A stretch of DNA of 64,000 bases, taken from contig BNZC01000005.1 in assembly GCA_026000755.1 (NCBI GenBank), positions 3,181-67,180 of the forward strand, in the 5' to 3' direction. A program made the translations under genes and the position numbers. The DNA is from Clostridia bacterium. Its GTDB lineage: Bacteria > Bacillota > Clostridia > Lachnospirales > Lachnospiraceae. Every line of letters begins with the position of its first letter. The first letter of the stretch is position 1. The notes below the pieces were generated by a model. It was not told where the DNA came from, searched no databases, and saw only the letters and a program-made list of their open reading frames with translations. Shown here one piece after another: positions 38,601-48,424 of this stretch.

Positions 38601-38628
38601 ACAAAGCTTCTGTTAGAATGTGCTTATG

Positions 38629-38668
38629 AAAAAAGACAAGAATCCCAAAAGGCTCTTGTCTTTTTTGT
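38629..38668. terminator. Terminator between clpB and the convergent HD-GYP gene
   Basis: AAAAAAGACAAGA pairs with TCTTGTCTTTTTT; T- and A-tracts on both sides allow function in both directions. Confidence 0.8.
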
Positions 38669-38718
38669 ACGCTATGTCACAGTGTACCGGCAGTTTGGGG
38701 CTACATCTTTACAAAACG

Positions 38719-39894
38719 CTACAGTCTCCCGGCTTTCTTCATCTTCGCTCGCATTTTCCGAAACTTTTCTGCCTCTTCTTTTGTATGAGGGTCCACAAAA
38801 AACTGTTGCAAAGTACTCTCGTCTATCTGAATGCGATTGTCCATGGTTTTCATAATATCGGTCACATACAGCTTTTTATGCCACTTAGGACTTGCCAAGT
38901 CATAAATCAAATTGTCAGAAAACTTAATCACCACAGGCATCATGAAATTATCGGTGTTCTCTGCTAAGACAAGCCCCTTATCCCCATCCGACAAATCCAC
39001 ACAGCAGGCGGTAGGCAGGATGTGTATCTGTTGGGTCAAAGCCACTACGATTTCACGAGGATACTGGGCAGGATATTTGACTAAACGGCGAACGGCACTA
39101 AGACCGGATAAGGGTTCTTCCCCCAAACGCATGGCGGTTAGGCTGTCATAGGCCTTGGCAGTTAAAATGATTTGTGAACCGGGAAGCCAATCAACACCGC
39201 TATCCGGCAAGGTAGTAGGGTCATTGTTGTGTCCCGCAAGCTGCCGCAGAATCGAAATGCTAAGATCAGGCAGCATATAGGTATTGTAATCCGGCTCTAA
39301 CAAGGCGAAGCCATCCAATAGGGCTTTTTGATAGGTAACCAGTTGTGTCTTGTCTACATGATCCCCTTTTTCCAAAATCTCCGGAGGCAATAGAAGACGT
39401 CCCAGATCTTGGAGCAGAGCAGCAGTAATGATAGCTTTCTTGTCAGCCGCAGGCAGGGACAGAGAGCTTACGATTAAGGCTGATAAAATCGAAGTATTTA
39501 AGGAATGCTTGTAAATGAAATCCCCTGTGCTGCGGATATTTTGCAGAAAATGAATGCGGTGGTCAAGGGAGCCGAAACGACTGAAAATCGCCGCAGTAAG
39601 ACTCGGTAAAGCTTTCGGCGTTTGTCCCGACCGAAGCTGTGTCATAATCTCACGCAACTGAAAAACCGTCACAGTCTGAAACTGTTCAAACGCCAACTCT
39701 TCCTCTGTCATGGGCGGAACCGGTTCGGCAGGCTCCAAAATATAGATGCCGATCAAGTCAAAATTATCCACGCTGGCAATGGTCTGCGGGGTCAAGGCAG
39801 TATCTCGTTCGTAGAGCTTTACCCCCATTTTGTTGTAAATCGGACGCGCCAAGCGCATTCCCGGTTTCAAATCGTCTATTTTCACGAACTGCAT
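38719..39894 (-). CDS. Degenerate HD-GYP domain protein
   Basis: 391 residues. ATG at 39894 (MQFVKIDDLKPGMRL) follows GGGGGGA; longer frames reach into the divergent promoter region. The N-terminal 60 residues match the domain that often precedes HD-GYP. The HD-GYP domain (about 140-300) keeps the fold pattern, but the metal His-Asp is Gln-Asp (LLQDLGRLLLPPEIL), the HHE motif is AGHNNDP, and the GYP loop is missing. It therefore probably does not hydrolyse c-di-GMP and may act by binding. No GGDEF or other EAL genes are in the window. Confidence 0.75.
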   Translation of the reverse strand: MQFVKIDDLKPGMRLARPIYNKMGVKLYERDTALTPQTIASVDNFDLIGIYILEPAEPVPPMTEEELAFEQFQTVTVFQLREIMTQLRSGQTPKALPSLTAAIFSRFGSLDHRIHFLQNIRSTGDFIYKHSLNTSILSALIVSSLSLPAADKKAIITAALLQDLGRLLLPPEILEKGDHVDKTQLVTYQKALLDGFALLEPDYNTYMLPDLSISILRQLAGHNNDPTTLPDSGVDWLPGSQIILTAKAYDSLTAMRLGEEPLSGLSAVRRLVKYPAQYPREIVVALTQQIHILPTACCVDLSDGDKGLVLAENTDNFMMPVVIKFSDNLIYDLASPKWHKKLYVTDIMKTMDNRIQIDESTLQQFFVDPHTKEEAEKFRKMRAKMKKAGRL

Positions 39895-39974
39895 AACAAT
39901 CCCCCCTTGATTTCCGTTGTTACTCTTATGATACCATAATATGTGGAAAAAAACAAGAACAATTGGCAAGCTCA

Positions 39975-40003
39975 TTGACGAAAAGAATTTCTTGTATTAT
40001 AAT
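39975..40003 (+). promoter_or_regulatory. purC promoter
   Basis: TTGACG (39975-39980), 17-bp spacer, TATAAT (39998-40003), 54 bp before the purC ATG. No purine riboswitch is visible in this short leader. Confidence 0.75.
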
Positions 40004-40057
40004 AAAGCAGAGGGGAAGCTTCCCTGCGATAAGCGAATACGAAAGGATGACATTCTC

Positions 40058-40762
40058 ATGGAAAAATCACAGCAGCTCTACGAAGGAAAAGCAAAAAAAG
40101 TATATGCGACAGCAGATCAAAATCTTGTAATTGTAGATTACAAGGACGATGCCACGGCGTTTAACGGCGAGAAGAAAGGCAGTATTGCAGGCAAGGGCGT
40201 AATCAATAACCGCATGTCCAATTACATGATGCAGATTTTAGAAAAAGAAGGGGTTCCCACCCATTTTGTGGAAGAATTAAGCGAGCGGGAAACCGTGGTG
40301 AAGAAGGTGGACATCGTTCCCTTAGAAGTTATTATTCGAAATGTAGCGGCGGGCAGTTTCAGCAAGCGTTTGGGCATAGAAGAAGGCCGCATACTCCTTG
40401 CACCCACCTTGGAATTCAGCTATAAGGACGATGCCTTAGGCGACCCTCTTATCAATGATTATTATGCCATTGCCTTAGGAGTGGCGACTCGAGAAGAGAT
40501 AGATGTAATCACCAAGTACGCCTTTCGGGTAAATGAAGTGCTAAAGGCTTTCTTTACAGAGACTAACATTGACTTGATTGATTTTAAGATTGAATTTGGG
40601 CGTTATCAGGGAACCGTGATTTTAGCAGATGAGATTTCCCCGGATACCTGCCGTCTGTGGGATTCTGTGACCAAAGAAAAATTAGACAAGGATCGTTTCC
40701 GCCGTGATTTGGGCAATGTGGAAGGTGCGTATCAGGAAGTATTTAAGCGTTTGGGCTTATAA
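40058..40762 (+). CDS. purC: Phosphoribosylaminoimidazole-succinocarboxamide synthase
   Basis: 234 residues, usual length. Start at 40058 ([16 protein letters not shown]) after GAAAGGATG. SAICAR synthetase motifs: [32 protein letters not shown] and [14 protein letters not shown]. It joins CAIR and aspartate in step 8 of purine synthesis. First gene of a purC-purF-purB group. Its 3' end (FKRLGL) is duplicated 81 bp downstream in the gap before purF. Confidence 0.96.
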   Translation: MEKSQQLYEGKAKKVYATADQNLVIVDYKDDATAFNGEKKGSIAGKGVINNRMSNYMMQILEKEGVPTHFVEELSERETVVKKVDIVPLEVIIRNVAAGSFSKRLGIEEGRILLAPTLEFSYKDDALGDPLINDYYAIALGVATREEIDVITKYAFRVNEVLKAFFTETNIDLIDFKIEFGRYQGTVILADEISPDTCRLWDSVTKEKLDKDRFRRDLGNVEGAYQEVFKRLGL

Positions 40763-40865
40763 GTTGTTTTCATGGTTTCACGCCGGTGAATCATGAGCTT
40801 TGCAAGTTGTGTACGTCAATTATTTAAGCATTTGGGCTTACCATTGTACATCAATTTTACACGGA
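40738..40865. repeat. 81-bp tandem duplication of the purC 3' end in the purC-purF gap
   Basis: ATTTAAGCGTTTGGGCTTA at 40741 and ATTTAAGCATTTGGGCTTA at 40822 are the same stretch 81 bp apart, with weaker similarity after it up to the purF ribosome binding site. Confidence 0.75.
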
Positions 40866-40875
40866 GGAAAAGAGC

Positions 40876-42309
40876 GTGGATTACGATTGTGGAAATGACA
40901 AGATACAAGATGAATGTGGCGTGTTTGGCATGTATGATTTCGGGGGGGGGGATGTAGCGACTGCGATTTATTACGGACTGTTTGCTTTGCAGCACAGAGG
41001 GCAGGAGAGTTGCGGTATTGCCGTAAGCGAAACCACAGGACCTTATGGTAAGGTGTCCGTTCATAAGGGCATGGGCTTAGTCAGCGAGGTGTTTTCTTAT
41101 GACACCCTAAACCCCTTAGTGGGTGACATTGGCGTGGGTCATGTCCGTTACTCCACGGCGGGAGCCTCCACCCGGGAAAATGCACAGCCTTTGGTCTTAA
41201 ATTACAGTAAGGGAACCTTAGCCCTTGCCCACAATGGAAATCTAATCAATGCAGGAGAACTTCGCGAAGAGTTGGTTCAGACGGGAGCCATTTTTCAGAC
41301 TACCATTGATTCAGAGGTCATTGCCTATCATATCGCAAGGGAACGCCTAAAGTCAAAGAGCGTGGAAGAGGCGGTAAGCAGAGCCGTCAAAAAAGTAAAG
41401 GGTGCCTATGCTCTTGTAGTCATGAGTCCCCGTAAATTAGTAGGTGCAAGAGATCCCTATGGCTTTAAGCCTCTTTGTATAGGAAAGCGTGACAATGCCT
41501 ATATCATGGTTTCCGAAAGCTGTGCCTTAGAAACGGTGGGGGCGGAGTTTGTACGAGATGTGTTGCCGGGAGAGGTGGTTACGATTACGCCGGAACATGG
41601 TATTGTTTCGGATACTTCCATGTGTCTTAAGGACAATTTGCAAGCCCGTTGTGCCTTTGAATATATCTATTTTGCAAGACCGGACAGTCAGATTGACGGC
41701 GTTTCCGTATATGAAGCTAGGGTTCGGGCAGGCCGGTTTTTGGCAATAGACAGCCCTGTAGAGGCGGATTTAGTGGTAGGAGTGCCGGAATCAGGCAATG
41801 CGGCGGCCTTGGGCTATTCTTTAGAATCCGGCGTTCCCTATGGAAAAGCCTTTGTGAAAAATTCTTACGTGGGTCGCACCTTTATCCGTCCGGGTCAGGA
41901 GAATCGAGAATCCGGTGTCCGCATCAAACTCAATGTCTTAAAGGAAGCGGTGGCAGGTAAGCGGGTTATCATGATTGACGACTCCATCGTGCGGGGGACG
42001 ACCTCCGATCGGATTGTAAGTATGTTAAAGGAATCCGGAGCAAAGGAAGTCCATATGCGGGTCAGTTCCCCGCCATTCCTGTGGCCCTGCTATTTTGGAA
42101 CGGATATTCCCGCCAGAGAACAACTGATTGCCTACAACAGAGATGTAGAAGACATTCGCCGTGTCATTGGTGCCGATAGTTTAGCCTATCTTACGGAGGA
42201 ACGTTTGGCACAGATGGCGGATGGTGTTGGTCTTTGCATGGGCTGTTTTTCAGGGAAATATCCCATGGATCCCCCCACAACGGATATCAGGGGCGACTAC
42301 GACAAGTAA
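40876..42309 (+). CDS. purF: Amidophosphoribosyltransferase
   Basis: 477 residues, GTG start after ACGGAGG. A short propeptide ends before Cys14 (DE/CGVFGMYD), which becomes the N-terminal nucleophile of the glutaminase domain. The PRTase domain has MIDDSIVRGTTS. Cysteines for the Bacillus-type [4Fe-4S] cluster are present (FLWPCYFG, LCMGCFSGKYP). It makes phosphoribosylamine from PRPP and glutamine, the first step of purine synthesis. A G10 tract (40942-40951) gives an extra Gly-Gly-Gly near the N-terminus, close to the active site. Confidence 0.96.
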   Translation: MDYDCGNDKIQDECGVFGMYDFGGGDVATAIYYGLFALQHRGQESCGIAVSETTGPYGKVSVHKGMGLVSEVFSYDTLNPLVGDIGVGHVRYSTAGASTRENAQPLVLNYSKGTLALAHNGNLINAGELREELVQTGAIFQTTIDSEVIAYHIARERLKSKSVEEAVSRAVKKVKGAYALVVMSPRKLVGARDPYGFKPLCIGKRDNAYIMVSESCALETVGAEFVRDVLPGEVVTITPEHGIVSDTSMCLKDNLQARCAFEYIYFARPDSQIDGVSVYEARVRAGRFLAIDSPVEADLVVGVPESGNAAALGYSLESGVPYGKAFVKNSYVGRTFIRPGQENRESGVRIKLNVLKEAVAGKRVIMIDDSIVRGTTSDRIVSMLKESGAKEVHMRVSSPPFLWPCYFGTDIPAREQLIAYNRDVEDIRRVIGADSLAYLTEERLAQMADGVGLCMGCFSGKYPMDPPTTDIRGDYDK

Positions 42310-42320
42310 GGAGAAAATAT

Positions 42321-43778
42321 ATGTCAACACCCACACACAACTACAACAGTCCCCTATCGGAGCGTTATGCAAGCAAAGAAATGCAATTTATTTTCTCTCC
42401 TGACAAGAAGTTCCGCACGTGGAGGCGGCTTTGGATTGCCTTGGCGGAAACGGAAATGGAACTGGGTTTAAGCCAAGACGGTAAGCCTGTTATTACCCAA
42501 GAGATGATAGATGAATTAAAGGCACATGAAACAGACATTAACTATGACATCGCCCGTGCCAAGGAAAAAGAAGTGCGCCATGATGTGATGAGTCATGTTT
42601 ACGCCTACGGACAGCAATGCCCGAAGGCGGCGGGGATTATCCATTTAGGGGCAACCTCCTGCTATGTGGGAGATAACACGGATCTGATTTTGATGACGGA
42701 AGCCTTAAGCCTTCTTCGAGGCAAGTTGATTAACGTGATAGCAAAACTCGCCGAATTTGCAGAAGAATGGAAAGCACAGCCCACCTTGGGTTTCACCCAT
42801 TTTCAGCCGGCACAACCCACAACCGTAGGTAAGCGAGCCTGTTTGTGGATACAGGAATTTTTGTTGGATTTAGAGGATGTGGATCATGTCTTATCCACCA
42901 TGAAGTTACTGGGTTCTAAGGGAACCACGGGAACACAGGCAAGTTTCCTTGAGTTATTTGACGGAAATCATGAAACCGTAGAGAAAATAGACCCCTTAAT
43001 TGCAAAGAAAATGGGTTTCTCAGATTGTTATCCGGTATCGGGACAGACCTATTCTCGCAAAGTGGATACTCGTATCTTGCACGTACTTGCCCAGATTGCA
43101 GCATCCGCCCATAAGCTGTCAAATGACATTCGCCTGTTGCAGCACTTAAAAGAAGTGGAAGAACCCTTTGAAAAACAACAGATCGGATCTTCTGCTATGG
43201 CGTATAAACGCAATCCCATGCGTTCGGAGCGTATTGCTTCCCTTGCCCGATTTGTCATGGCGGATGCCTTAAATCCTGCCATCACTTCGGCGACCCAATG
43301 GTTTGAACGTACCTTAGACGATTCAGCCAATAAACGCTTGTCGGTTGCGGAGGGATTCTTAGCAGCAGACGGGATTTTGGATTTGTGCCTAAATGTAAGC
43401 GACGGCTTAAAGGTGTACCCGAAAGTCATAGAGAAACGTTTGATGAGCGAACTGCCCTTTATGGCAACGGAAAATATCTTAATGGATGCGGTAAAACGTG
43501 GGGGGAATCGCCAAATTCTCCACGAGAAGATACGTGAATTGTCTATGATAGCAGGAGCCAATGTAAAAGAGAAGGGCGAAGAAAATAATTTGTTGGATTT
43601 AATTGCCGCCGATTCAGCTTTTCAGATGAGTAAGGAAGAACTTGCACAGGCGATGGAGCCTGCTCGTTACGTTGGACGATCACTAGAGCAGACGGAGGGC
43701 TTTTTGCGAGATGTGGTAAGACCGCTTTTGGAGAAAAACAAAGAGGTTTTGGGGATAGAGGCACAGATCTGCGTGTAA
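42321..43778 (+). CDS. purB: Adenylosuccinate lyase
   Basis: 485 residues; start at 42321 after AAGGAG, 11 bp after purF. Fumarase/aspartase-superfamily signature SSAMAYKRNPMRSERI with the catalytic Ser loop, plus HLGATSCYVGDN and TQASFLELFDG. It cleaves SAICAR and adenylosuccinate, releasing fumarate. The length and C-terminal domain fit the longer clostridial/eukaryote-like PurB group. Confidence 0.96.
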   Translation: MSTPTHNYNSPLSERYASKEMQFIFSPDKKFRTWRRLWIALAETEMELGLSQDGKPVITQEMIDELKAHETDINYDIARAKEKEVRHDVMSHVYAYGQQCPKAAGIIHLGATSCYVGDNTDLILMTEALSLLRGKLINVIAKLAEFAEEWKAQPTLGFTHFQPAQPTTVGKRACLWIQEFLLDLEDVDHVLSTMKLLGSKGTTGTQASFLELFDGNHETVEKIDPLIAKKMGFSDCYPVSGQTYSRKVDTRILHVLAQIAASAHKLSNDIRLLQHLKEVEEPFEKQQIGSSAMAYKRNPMRSERIASLARFVMADALNPAITSATQWFERTLDDSANKRLSVAEGFLAADGILDLCLNVSDGLKVYPKVIEKRLMSELPFMATENILMDAVKRGGNRQILHEKIRELSMIAGANVKEKGEENNLLDLIAADSAFQMSKEELAQAMEPARYVGRSLEQTEGFLRDVVRPLLEKNKEVLGIEAQICV

Positions 43779-43991
43779 TAGTGAGGAGAATGACCACAAT
43801 GCGAACCTGTGCTTGCTTTTCAAGCACAGCAGATATGGAATGAGCAAATCGCAGGTAAGCGAATTTGCGAATGAATATATCGGCGTAGCTATGCACTTGT
43901 GCATAGCAGGTTCGCAATAAACGGGCATTCGACGAACATCGCGACAACTCGCAAGTCTGTGACTTGCGAGTCTACACTCATGGAGGATTTC
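43779..43991. repeat. Repeat E copy 2 and other dyads between purB and rqcH
   Basis: Contains several perfect dyads: GTGCTTG/CAAGCAC, GCTATGCAC/GTGCATAGC and ACTCGCAAGTC/GACTTGCGAGT. The right 80 bp match repeat E copy 1 (34520-34606). No gene is evident; the block could terminate the purine operon. Confidence 0.6.
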
Positions 43992-45755
43992 ATGGCATTT
44001 GACGGAATTGTTGTTTCCGCTTTGGTAAAAGAATTAAAAGAACACCTGGAGGGGGGGCGTATCAACAAGATCGCTCAACCTGAAAAAGACGAACTGTTAT
44101 TTACCGTTAAGCAAGCCGCTCAGGAGCGGTTGTTGATTTGTGCAGGAGCAAGTCTGCCCTTGGTTTATTTGACACAGGAGAATAAACTAAGCCCCTTGAC
44201 TGCTCCTAATTTTTGTATGCTCCTTCGGAAACACATAGGGGGGGGGCGCATTATTTCTGTCACACAGCCGGGATTAGAGCGTATTATCCGTTTTGAGATT
44301 TCCCATCTGAATGATTTGGGGGATTTGTGCCGAAAGTTCCTTATTGTAGAGCTGATGGGCAAGCACAGCAATGTTATTTTCTGTGATGATACGGATAAGA
44401 TTATAGACAGCATGAAGCACATCTCTAACCAAGTCAGCTCTGTTCGTGAGGTACTGCCGGGGCGGCAGTATTTTATTCCCGATACCATGCAGAAGAAGGA
44501 TCCCCTTGCGATTTCGGAACAGGAGTTTAATCAGGTGCTAAAAGACAGCCCACTGCCCCTAAGCAAAGCACTGTACAGCAGTTTTACCGGAATCAGCCCG
44601 GTGATTGCAAAAGAACTGTGTTATCGTGCCTTTGAAGCGCAACCGCAGCACCTTGACCTAGAAGAAAATCAACCTGCAAATGAGGTTTCACAGGAAGCTC
44701 TTTCCCTGCTCTATACACAGCTTTCCTTTCTTATGCAAGAAGTGAAAGCCGGGCAATTTTCTCCTGTCATTATCCACAGGAAACGAGAGCCGGTGGAATT
44801 TTCCGCTGTTTTTCTACATCAGTACGGAGATTTGACGGTGGATTCCCATGATTCTATTTCTGAGGTTTTGCAAGAATATTATGCCGAAAAAAGCGTTTAC
44901 ACACGTATCCGCCAAAAATCTTTTGATTTGCGCCGCATTGTCCAGACGGCGTTAGAGCGTAACCGCAAGAAATATGATTTACAGCTGCGTCAGATGAAAG
45001 ACACAGAAAAACGGGACAAATACAAGGTCTATGGGGAGTTGATTCACACCTATGGTCATGGGGTAGAGGAGGGGAGTGAAAGCTTTTCCGCTCTCAATTA
45101 TTATACCAATGAAACCATACGAATTCCCTTGGAATCACGTTTGACTCCCATGGAAAATGCCAAGAAATACTTTGAACGTTACAATAAGATGAAGCGTACC
45201 TATGAGGCTTTGTCAGAGCTTACCAAGACGGTTCATGATGAAATCACTCATTTGGAATCCATTGCGGCGGCATTAGACATTGCCCTTTCCGAGGAAGATT
45301 TGGTACAAATTAAGGCGGAACTTACCGCCTATGGCTATATCAAGAGTAAGGGGCATGGAAAGAAAGAAAAGATCAAAAGCAAGCCCTTTCATTACATTTC
45401 TACAGATGGCTTCCATATGTATGTGGGAAAAAATAATTTTCAAAATGACGAACTGACCTTTTCTTTTGCAAATGGAGAGGATTGGTGGTTTCATGCGAAG
45501 GGGATTCCCGGTTCTCATGTTATTGTAAAAACAGCGGGAAAAGAATTGCCCGATGGCGTATTTGAGGAAGCGGGGCGTTTGGCAGCCTATTATTCCAAAG
45601 GCAGGGGCAGTGATAAAGTGGAAATCGACTACGTGTTACGCAAGGAAATCAAAAAGCCCAAGGCAAGCCCGCCGGGATTTGTGGTGTATTACACGAATTA
45701 TTCGATGACCATTGATTCCGATGTGACAGGGATAGAGCAGGTGGAGGGTGTGTAA
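43992..45755 (+). CDS. rqcH: NFACT-family ribosome quality control protein RqcH
   Basis: 587 residues; ATG at 43992 follows GGAGG. NFACT-N domain (MAFDGIVVSALVKEL... to about 200), helix-hairpin-helix and coiled-coil domains (about 200-440) and NFACT-R/DUF814 (about 455-560; KGIPGSHVIVKT). RqcH recruits Ala-tRNA to obstructed 50S subunits and adds C-terminal alanine tails; older annotations call it fibronectin-binding protein. The usual Asp-Arg pair of NFACT-N appears as Glu-Arg (PGLERIIRF). Two G tracts, G7 (44051-44057) and G9 (44238-44246), are in frame. Confidence 0.92.
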   Translation: MAFDGIVVSALVKELKEHLEGGRINKIAQPEKDELLFTVKQAAQERLLICAGASLPLVYLTQENKLSPLTAPNFCMLLRKHIGGGRIISVTQPGLERIIRFEISHLNDLGDLCRKFLIVELMGKHSNVIFCDDTDKIIDSMKHISNQVSSVREVLPGRQYFIPDTMQKKDPLAISEQEFNQVLKDSPLPLSKALYSSFTGISPVIAKELCYRAFEAQPQHLDLEENQPANEVSQEALSLLYTQLSFLMQEVKAGQFSPVIIHRKREPVEFSAVFLHQYGDLTVDSHDSISEVLQEYYAEKSVYTRIRQKSFDLRRIVQTALERNRKKYDLQLRQMKDTEKRDKYKVYGELIHTYGHGVEEGSESFSALNYYTNETIRIPLESRLTPMENAKKYFERYNKMKRTYEALSELTKTVHDEITHLESIAAALDIALSEEDLVQIKAELTAYGYIKSKGHGKKEKIKSKPFHYISTDGFHMYVGKNNFQNDELTFSFANGEDWWFHAKGIPGSHVIVKTAGKELPDGVFEEAGRLAAYYSKGRGSDKVEIDYVLRKEIKKPKASPPGFVVYYTNYSMTIDSDVTGIEQVEGV

Positions 45756-45831
45756 TCATTGTTTCGTGAGAACCATTTTGCAAGATGTTTTTTGAGCGTA
45801 GTAAGAATCTGTACTTAGCCACTATGGTACA

Positions 45832-46956
45832 ATGGAAACCATAATAATGAAAATTTTAATCTCAATGATACTGCTCTTGCTTGTACTGTTTTTTCTCTAC
45901 TATTGCAGATGGCAAAAAGCAGAACTTGAAAAATTTCAAATTACAAGCTATGCCCTATTTGATAAACGTCTGACACAGGAAATACGTCTGGCATTTTTGA
46001 CGGATACCCACGGGTATGAATATGGCGTGGACAACGCATACTTGCTTAAGGCAGTAACTTCCTGCCAACCTCATGTGATTCTGGTGGGTGGAGATTGCAT
46101 TGTAGCAAAAGATGAAAGCTCCTTTGCAAAGGCAGAAACTTTGCTTCGGGGACTTGTTAAGATTGCCCCGGTATATTATTGTTTTGGTAACCATGAAAGC
46201 CGTGCGGCGGACTCTGAAAATATAGAAGCAGTCACTGTTACCAAGAATAAAAATGGCATGGCGTTGGCAAAAACTGATTTGCCTGTTGCCAAGAATAAAA
46301 GTGGTATGGTAATTGGCAACCTTAAAAGCCATGAGGCAGAGTCTCAAAGCACAGAAGTTTTATCCATTTCCATTGCGTTTACCAAATACCTGGAATCGGT
46401 ACGGAACATGGGCATTACCATTTTAGAAAACCAAAATGCCACCATCACCATAGGAGCAGATATCCTTGCTTTAGCAGGATTTGACATTCCCCTGACTTAC
46501 TACAAAAAAGGAAAACGCATTCCTATGGAAGATACTGTTCCTGAAGCATTTTTGGGCAAGGCAGATAGGAATCATGTACAGATATTGTTGGCACACAATC
46601 CGGAATATGGGATGCAATACGCAAAATGGGGATCGGATCTGACCCTTTGCGGACATAACCATGGCGGATTGATTTCATTTCCGATAATAGGCGGTCTGTT
46701 CTCTCCGCAGTTGACCTTCTTTCCGAAATTTAATGCAGGAGATTATGTGGTTTCCTTGGAAGGGGAGAAATGGAAAACAGGTGGCGGACAGAAGGCTGGG
46801 CGTAGAAAGTCCACAGTCGGACAAGGTTTACAAGGTACAAATCAATCTCGTCATATTATTGTAAGCCGTGGCTTAGGCACCCATACCTTTCACATTCGGA
46901 TTCGCAATCGGGCGGAAGTGTTGTTTGTGCGGCTGTCCCCGGAAGCGAAACAGTAG
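45832..46956 (+). CDS. Membrane-anchored metallophosphoesterase
   Basis: 374 residues, or 369 if the in-frame ATG at 45847 is used; neither has a good ribosome binding site. One N-terminal membrane helix, then the calcineurin-like core: DTHGYEYG, GGDC, GNHES, LLAHNPEYG and CGHNHGG, which bind the two metals. Similar YkuE/YaeI-type proteins act at the membrane on lipid-linked phosphoesters; the substrate here is not known. An insert near residues 135-175 contains an imperfect repeat (KNKNGMALA, KNKSGMVIG) where relatives usually have a short loop, and a Gly/Lys-rich insert lies near 315-335. Confidence 0.85.
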   Translation: METIIMKILISMILLLLVLFFLYYCRWQKAELEKFQITSYALFDKRLTQEIRLAFLTDTHGYEYGVDNAYLLKAVTSCQPHVILVGGDCIVAKDESSFAKAETLLRGLVKIAPVYYCFGNHESRAADSENIEAVTVTKNKNGMALAKTDLPVAKNKSGMVIGNLKSHEAESQSTEVLSISIAFTKYLESVRNMGITILENQNATITIGADILALAGFDIPLTYYKKGKRIPMEDTVPEAFLGKADRNHVQILLAHNPEYGMQYAKWGSDLTLCGHNHGGLISFPIIGGLFSPQLTFFPKFNAGDYVVSLEGEKWKTGGGQKAGRRKSTVGQGLQGTNQSRHIIVSRGLGTHTFHIRIRNRAEVLFVRLSPEAKQ

Positions 46957-47039
46957 TAATGATAGAAATGATGTAATCCTAACATTGCAAAAAGCATTTA
47001 CAGTAACAAGCAACTACCCCCATCAAGGAGTAATCTTAT

Positions 47040-47816
47040 ATGAACTTAAACGTAAAACTGCAAGCCTTTGAAGGTCCCCTTGATCTTCTTTTGCATTTGT
47101 TGGATAAAAATAAAGTAAGCATATATGACATTCCCATTGTGGAAATCACGGCTCAGTATTTGGAGTACATAGAGGCGATGCAGCGGCAAGACTTAAATGT
47201 CATGAGCGAATTTCTGCTGATGGCGGCAACCCTTCTTGACATCAAATCCAGAATGCTTTTGCCGGCACCTGAAACCGACGAGGAAGAAGAGGGCGATCCA
47301 AGGGCTGAATTGATTCAGCAGTTGTTGGAATACAAGATGTACAAATGTATTTCCGAGGAATTAAAAGGACGTATGGCGGATTCCGGATACGCCTTTTTCA
47401 AGAATGCCAGTTTGCCCAAGGAAGTGACAGAATATGAGCAACCCGTTGATGTGTCGGAATTGCTTTCAAATGTCAGTTTGGCAAATCTGAAAAAGATTTT
47501 CGAGTCTATCCTGCGAAAACAGGAAGATAAGATTGATCCCATACGTTCCAAATTTGGCAAGATTGAAAAAGAGGAGATTTCCCTAGAGGAAAAAATGCTC
47601 TACGTAGAGGAATTTGCGGCAACACAGAAACGCTTTAGTTTTCGCAAACTCTTGGCGAAGCAGGAGAGTCGCATTGAGTTAATCGTTACTTTTTTGACGA
47701 TATTGGAATTGATGAAAACAGGGAAAATCAGCATTTCTCAGGAAAATGTTTTTGATGATATTTTGATTGAAAGCCATATGGTGGAGGAAGAGGAAAGTAA
47801 TGATAGAGAAGAATAA
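47040..47816 (+). CDS. scpA: Segregation and condensation protein A
   Basis: 258 residues; kleisin of the Smc-ScpA-ScpB condensin. Family start LNVKLQAFEGPLDLLLHLL, central DIKSRMLLP, and a C-terminal winged helix (FLTILELMKTGKISISQE). The start at 47040 follows AAGGAG. The last 17 bp overlap scpB, so the two are translationally coupled. Confidence 0.95.
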   Translation: MNLNVKLQAFEGPLDLLLHLLDKNKVSIYDIPIVEITAQYLEYIEAMQRQDLNVMSEFLLMAATLLDIKSRMLLPAPETDEEEEGDPRAELIQQLLEYKMYKCISEELKGRMADSGYAFFKNASLPKEVTEYEQPVDVSELLSNVSLANLKKIFESILRKQEDKIDPIRSKFGKIEKEEISLEEKMLYVEEFAATQKRFSFRKLLAKQESRIELIVTFLTILELMKTGKISISQENVFDDILIESHMVEEEESNDREE

Positions 47817-48369
47817 AAGTGGAGCGATAGAAGCTATTTTATTTGCCATGGGGGAATCGGTAGAAGGGGAGAAAATCGCAGAGGCGATAGGACTTTCCTT
47901 AGAGGAAACTTTGGAATTATTGGGCGAGTTGATGACGTATTATGAGCAGGAGGATAGGGGTATTCGTATCATAGAGCTGGAGGGTGCATTTCAGATGTGT
48001 ACCAAGTCGGAGCATTATGAATCCTTGATTCAGATTGCCAGGCAGCCCAAAAAGCATATCCTAACGGATGTACTTTTAGAAACCCTCTCCATCATTGCCT
48101 ACAAACAGCCTATTACCAAATTACAAATCGAAAAAATCCGGGGAGTAAGTAGTGACCACGCCGTTAATAAGCTCTTAGAATACGAGATGGTACGGGAATT
48201 AGGCAGATTAGAGGCACCGGGGAGGCCGTTGCTATTTGGCACATCGGAGGAATTTTTAAGGAGTTTTGGCTTTGGTTCCTTGGAGGAACTGCCCATCTTA
48301 AATCCGGAACAATTAGAAGAATTTAAGCAACAAGCGGAAGAGGAAATGAGTCTACAGTTGGATATTTAG
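47800..48369 (+). CDS. scpB: Segregation and condensation protein B
   Basis: 189 residues; ATG at 47800 lies inside the end of scpA after GAGGAAAG. Two winged-helix domains, with the family stretch LETLSIIAYKQPITKLQIEK and RGVSSDHAVNKLLE. Binds ScpA and the Smc head for chromosome condensation. Confidence 0.95.
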   Translation: MIEKNKSGAIEAILFAMGESVEGEKIAEAIGLSLEETLELLGELMTYYEQEDRGIRIIELEGAFQMCTKSEHYESLIQIARQPKKHILTDVLLETLSIIAYKQPITKLQIEKIRGVSSDHAVNKLLEYEMVRELGRLEAPGRPLLFGTSEEFLRSFGFGSLEELPILNPEQLEEFKQQAEEEMSLQLDI

Positions 48370-48424
48370 ATCGGTGAGTGATGAATTGCTGCTTAAGGGA
48401 TTTCACGATGCCAAACGGCATTTT

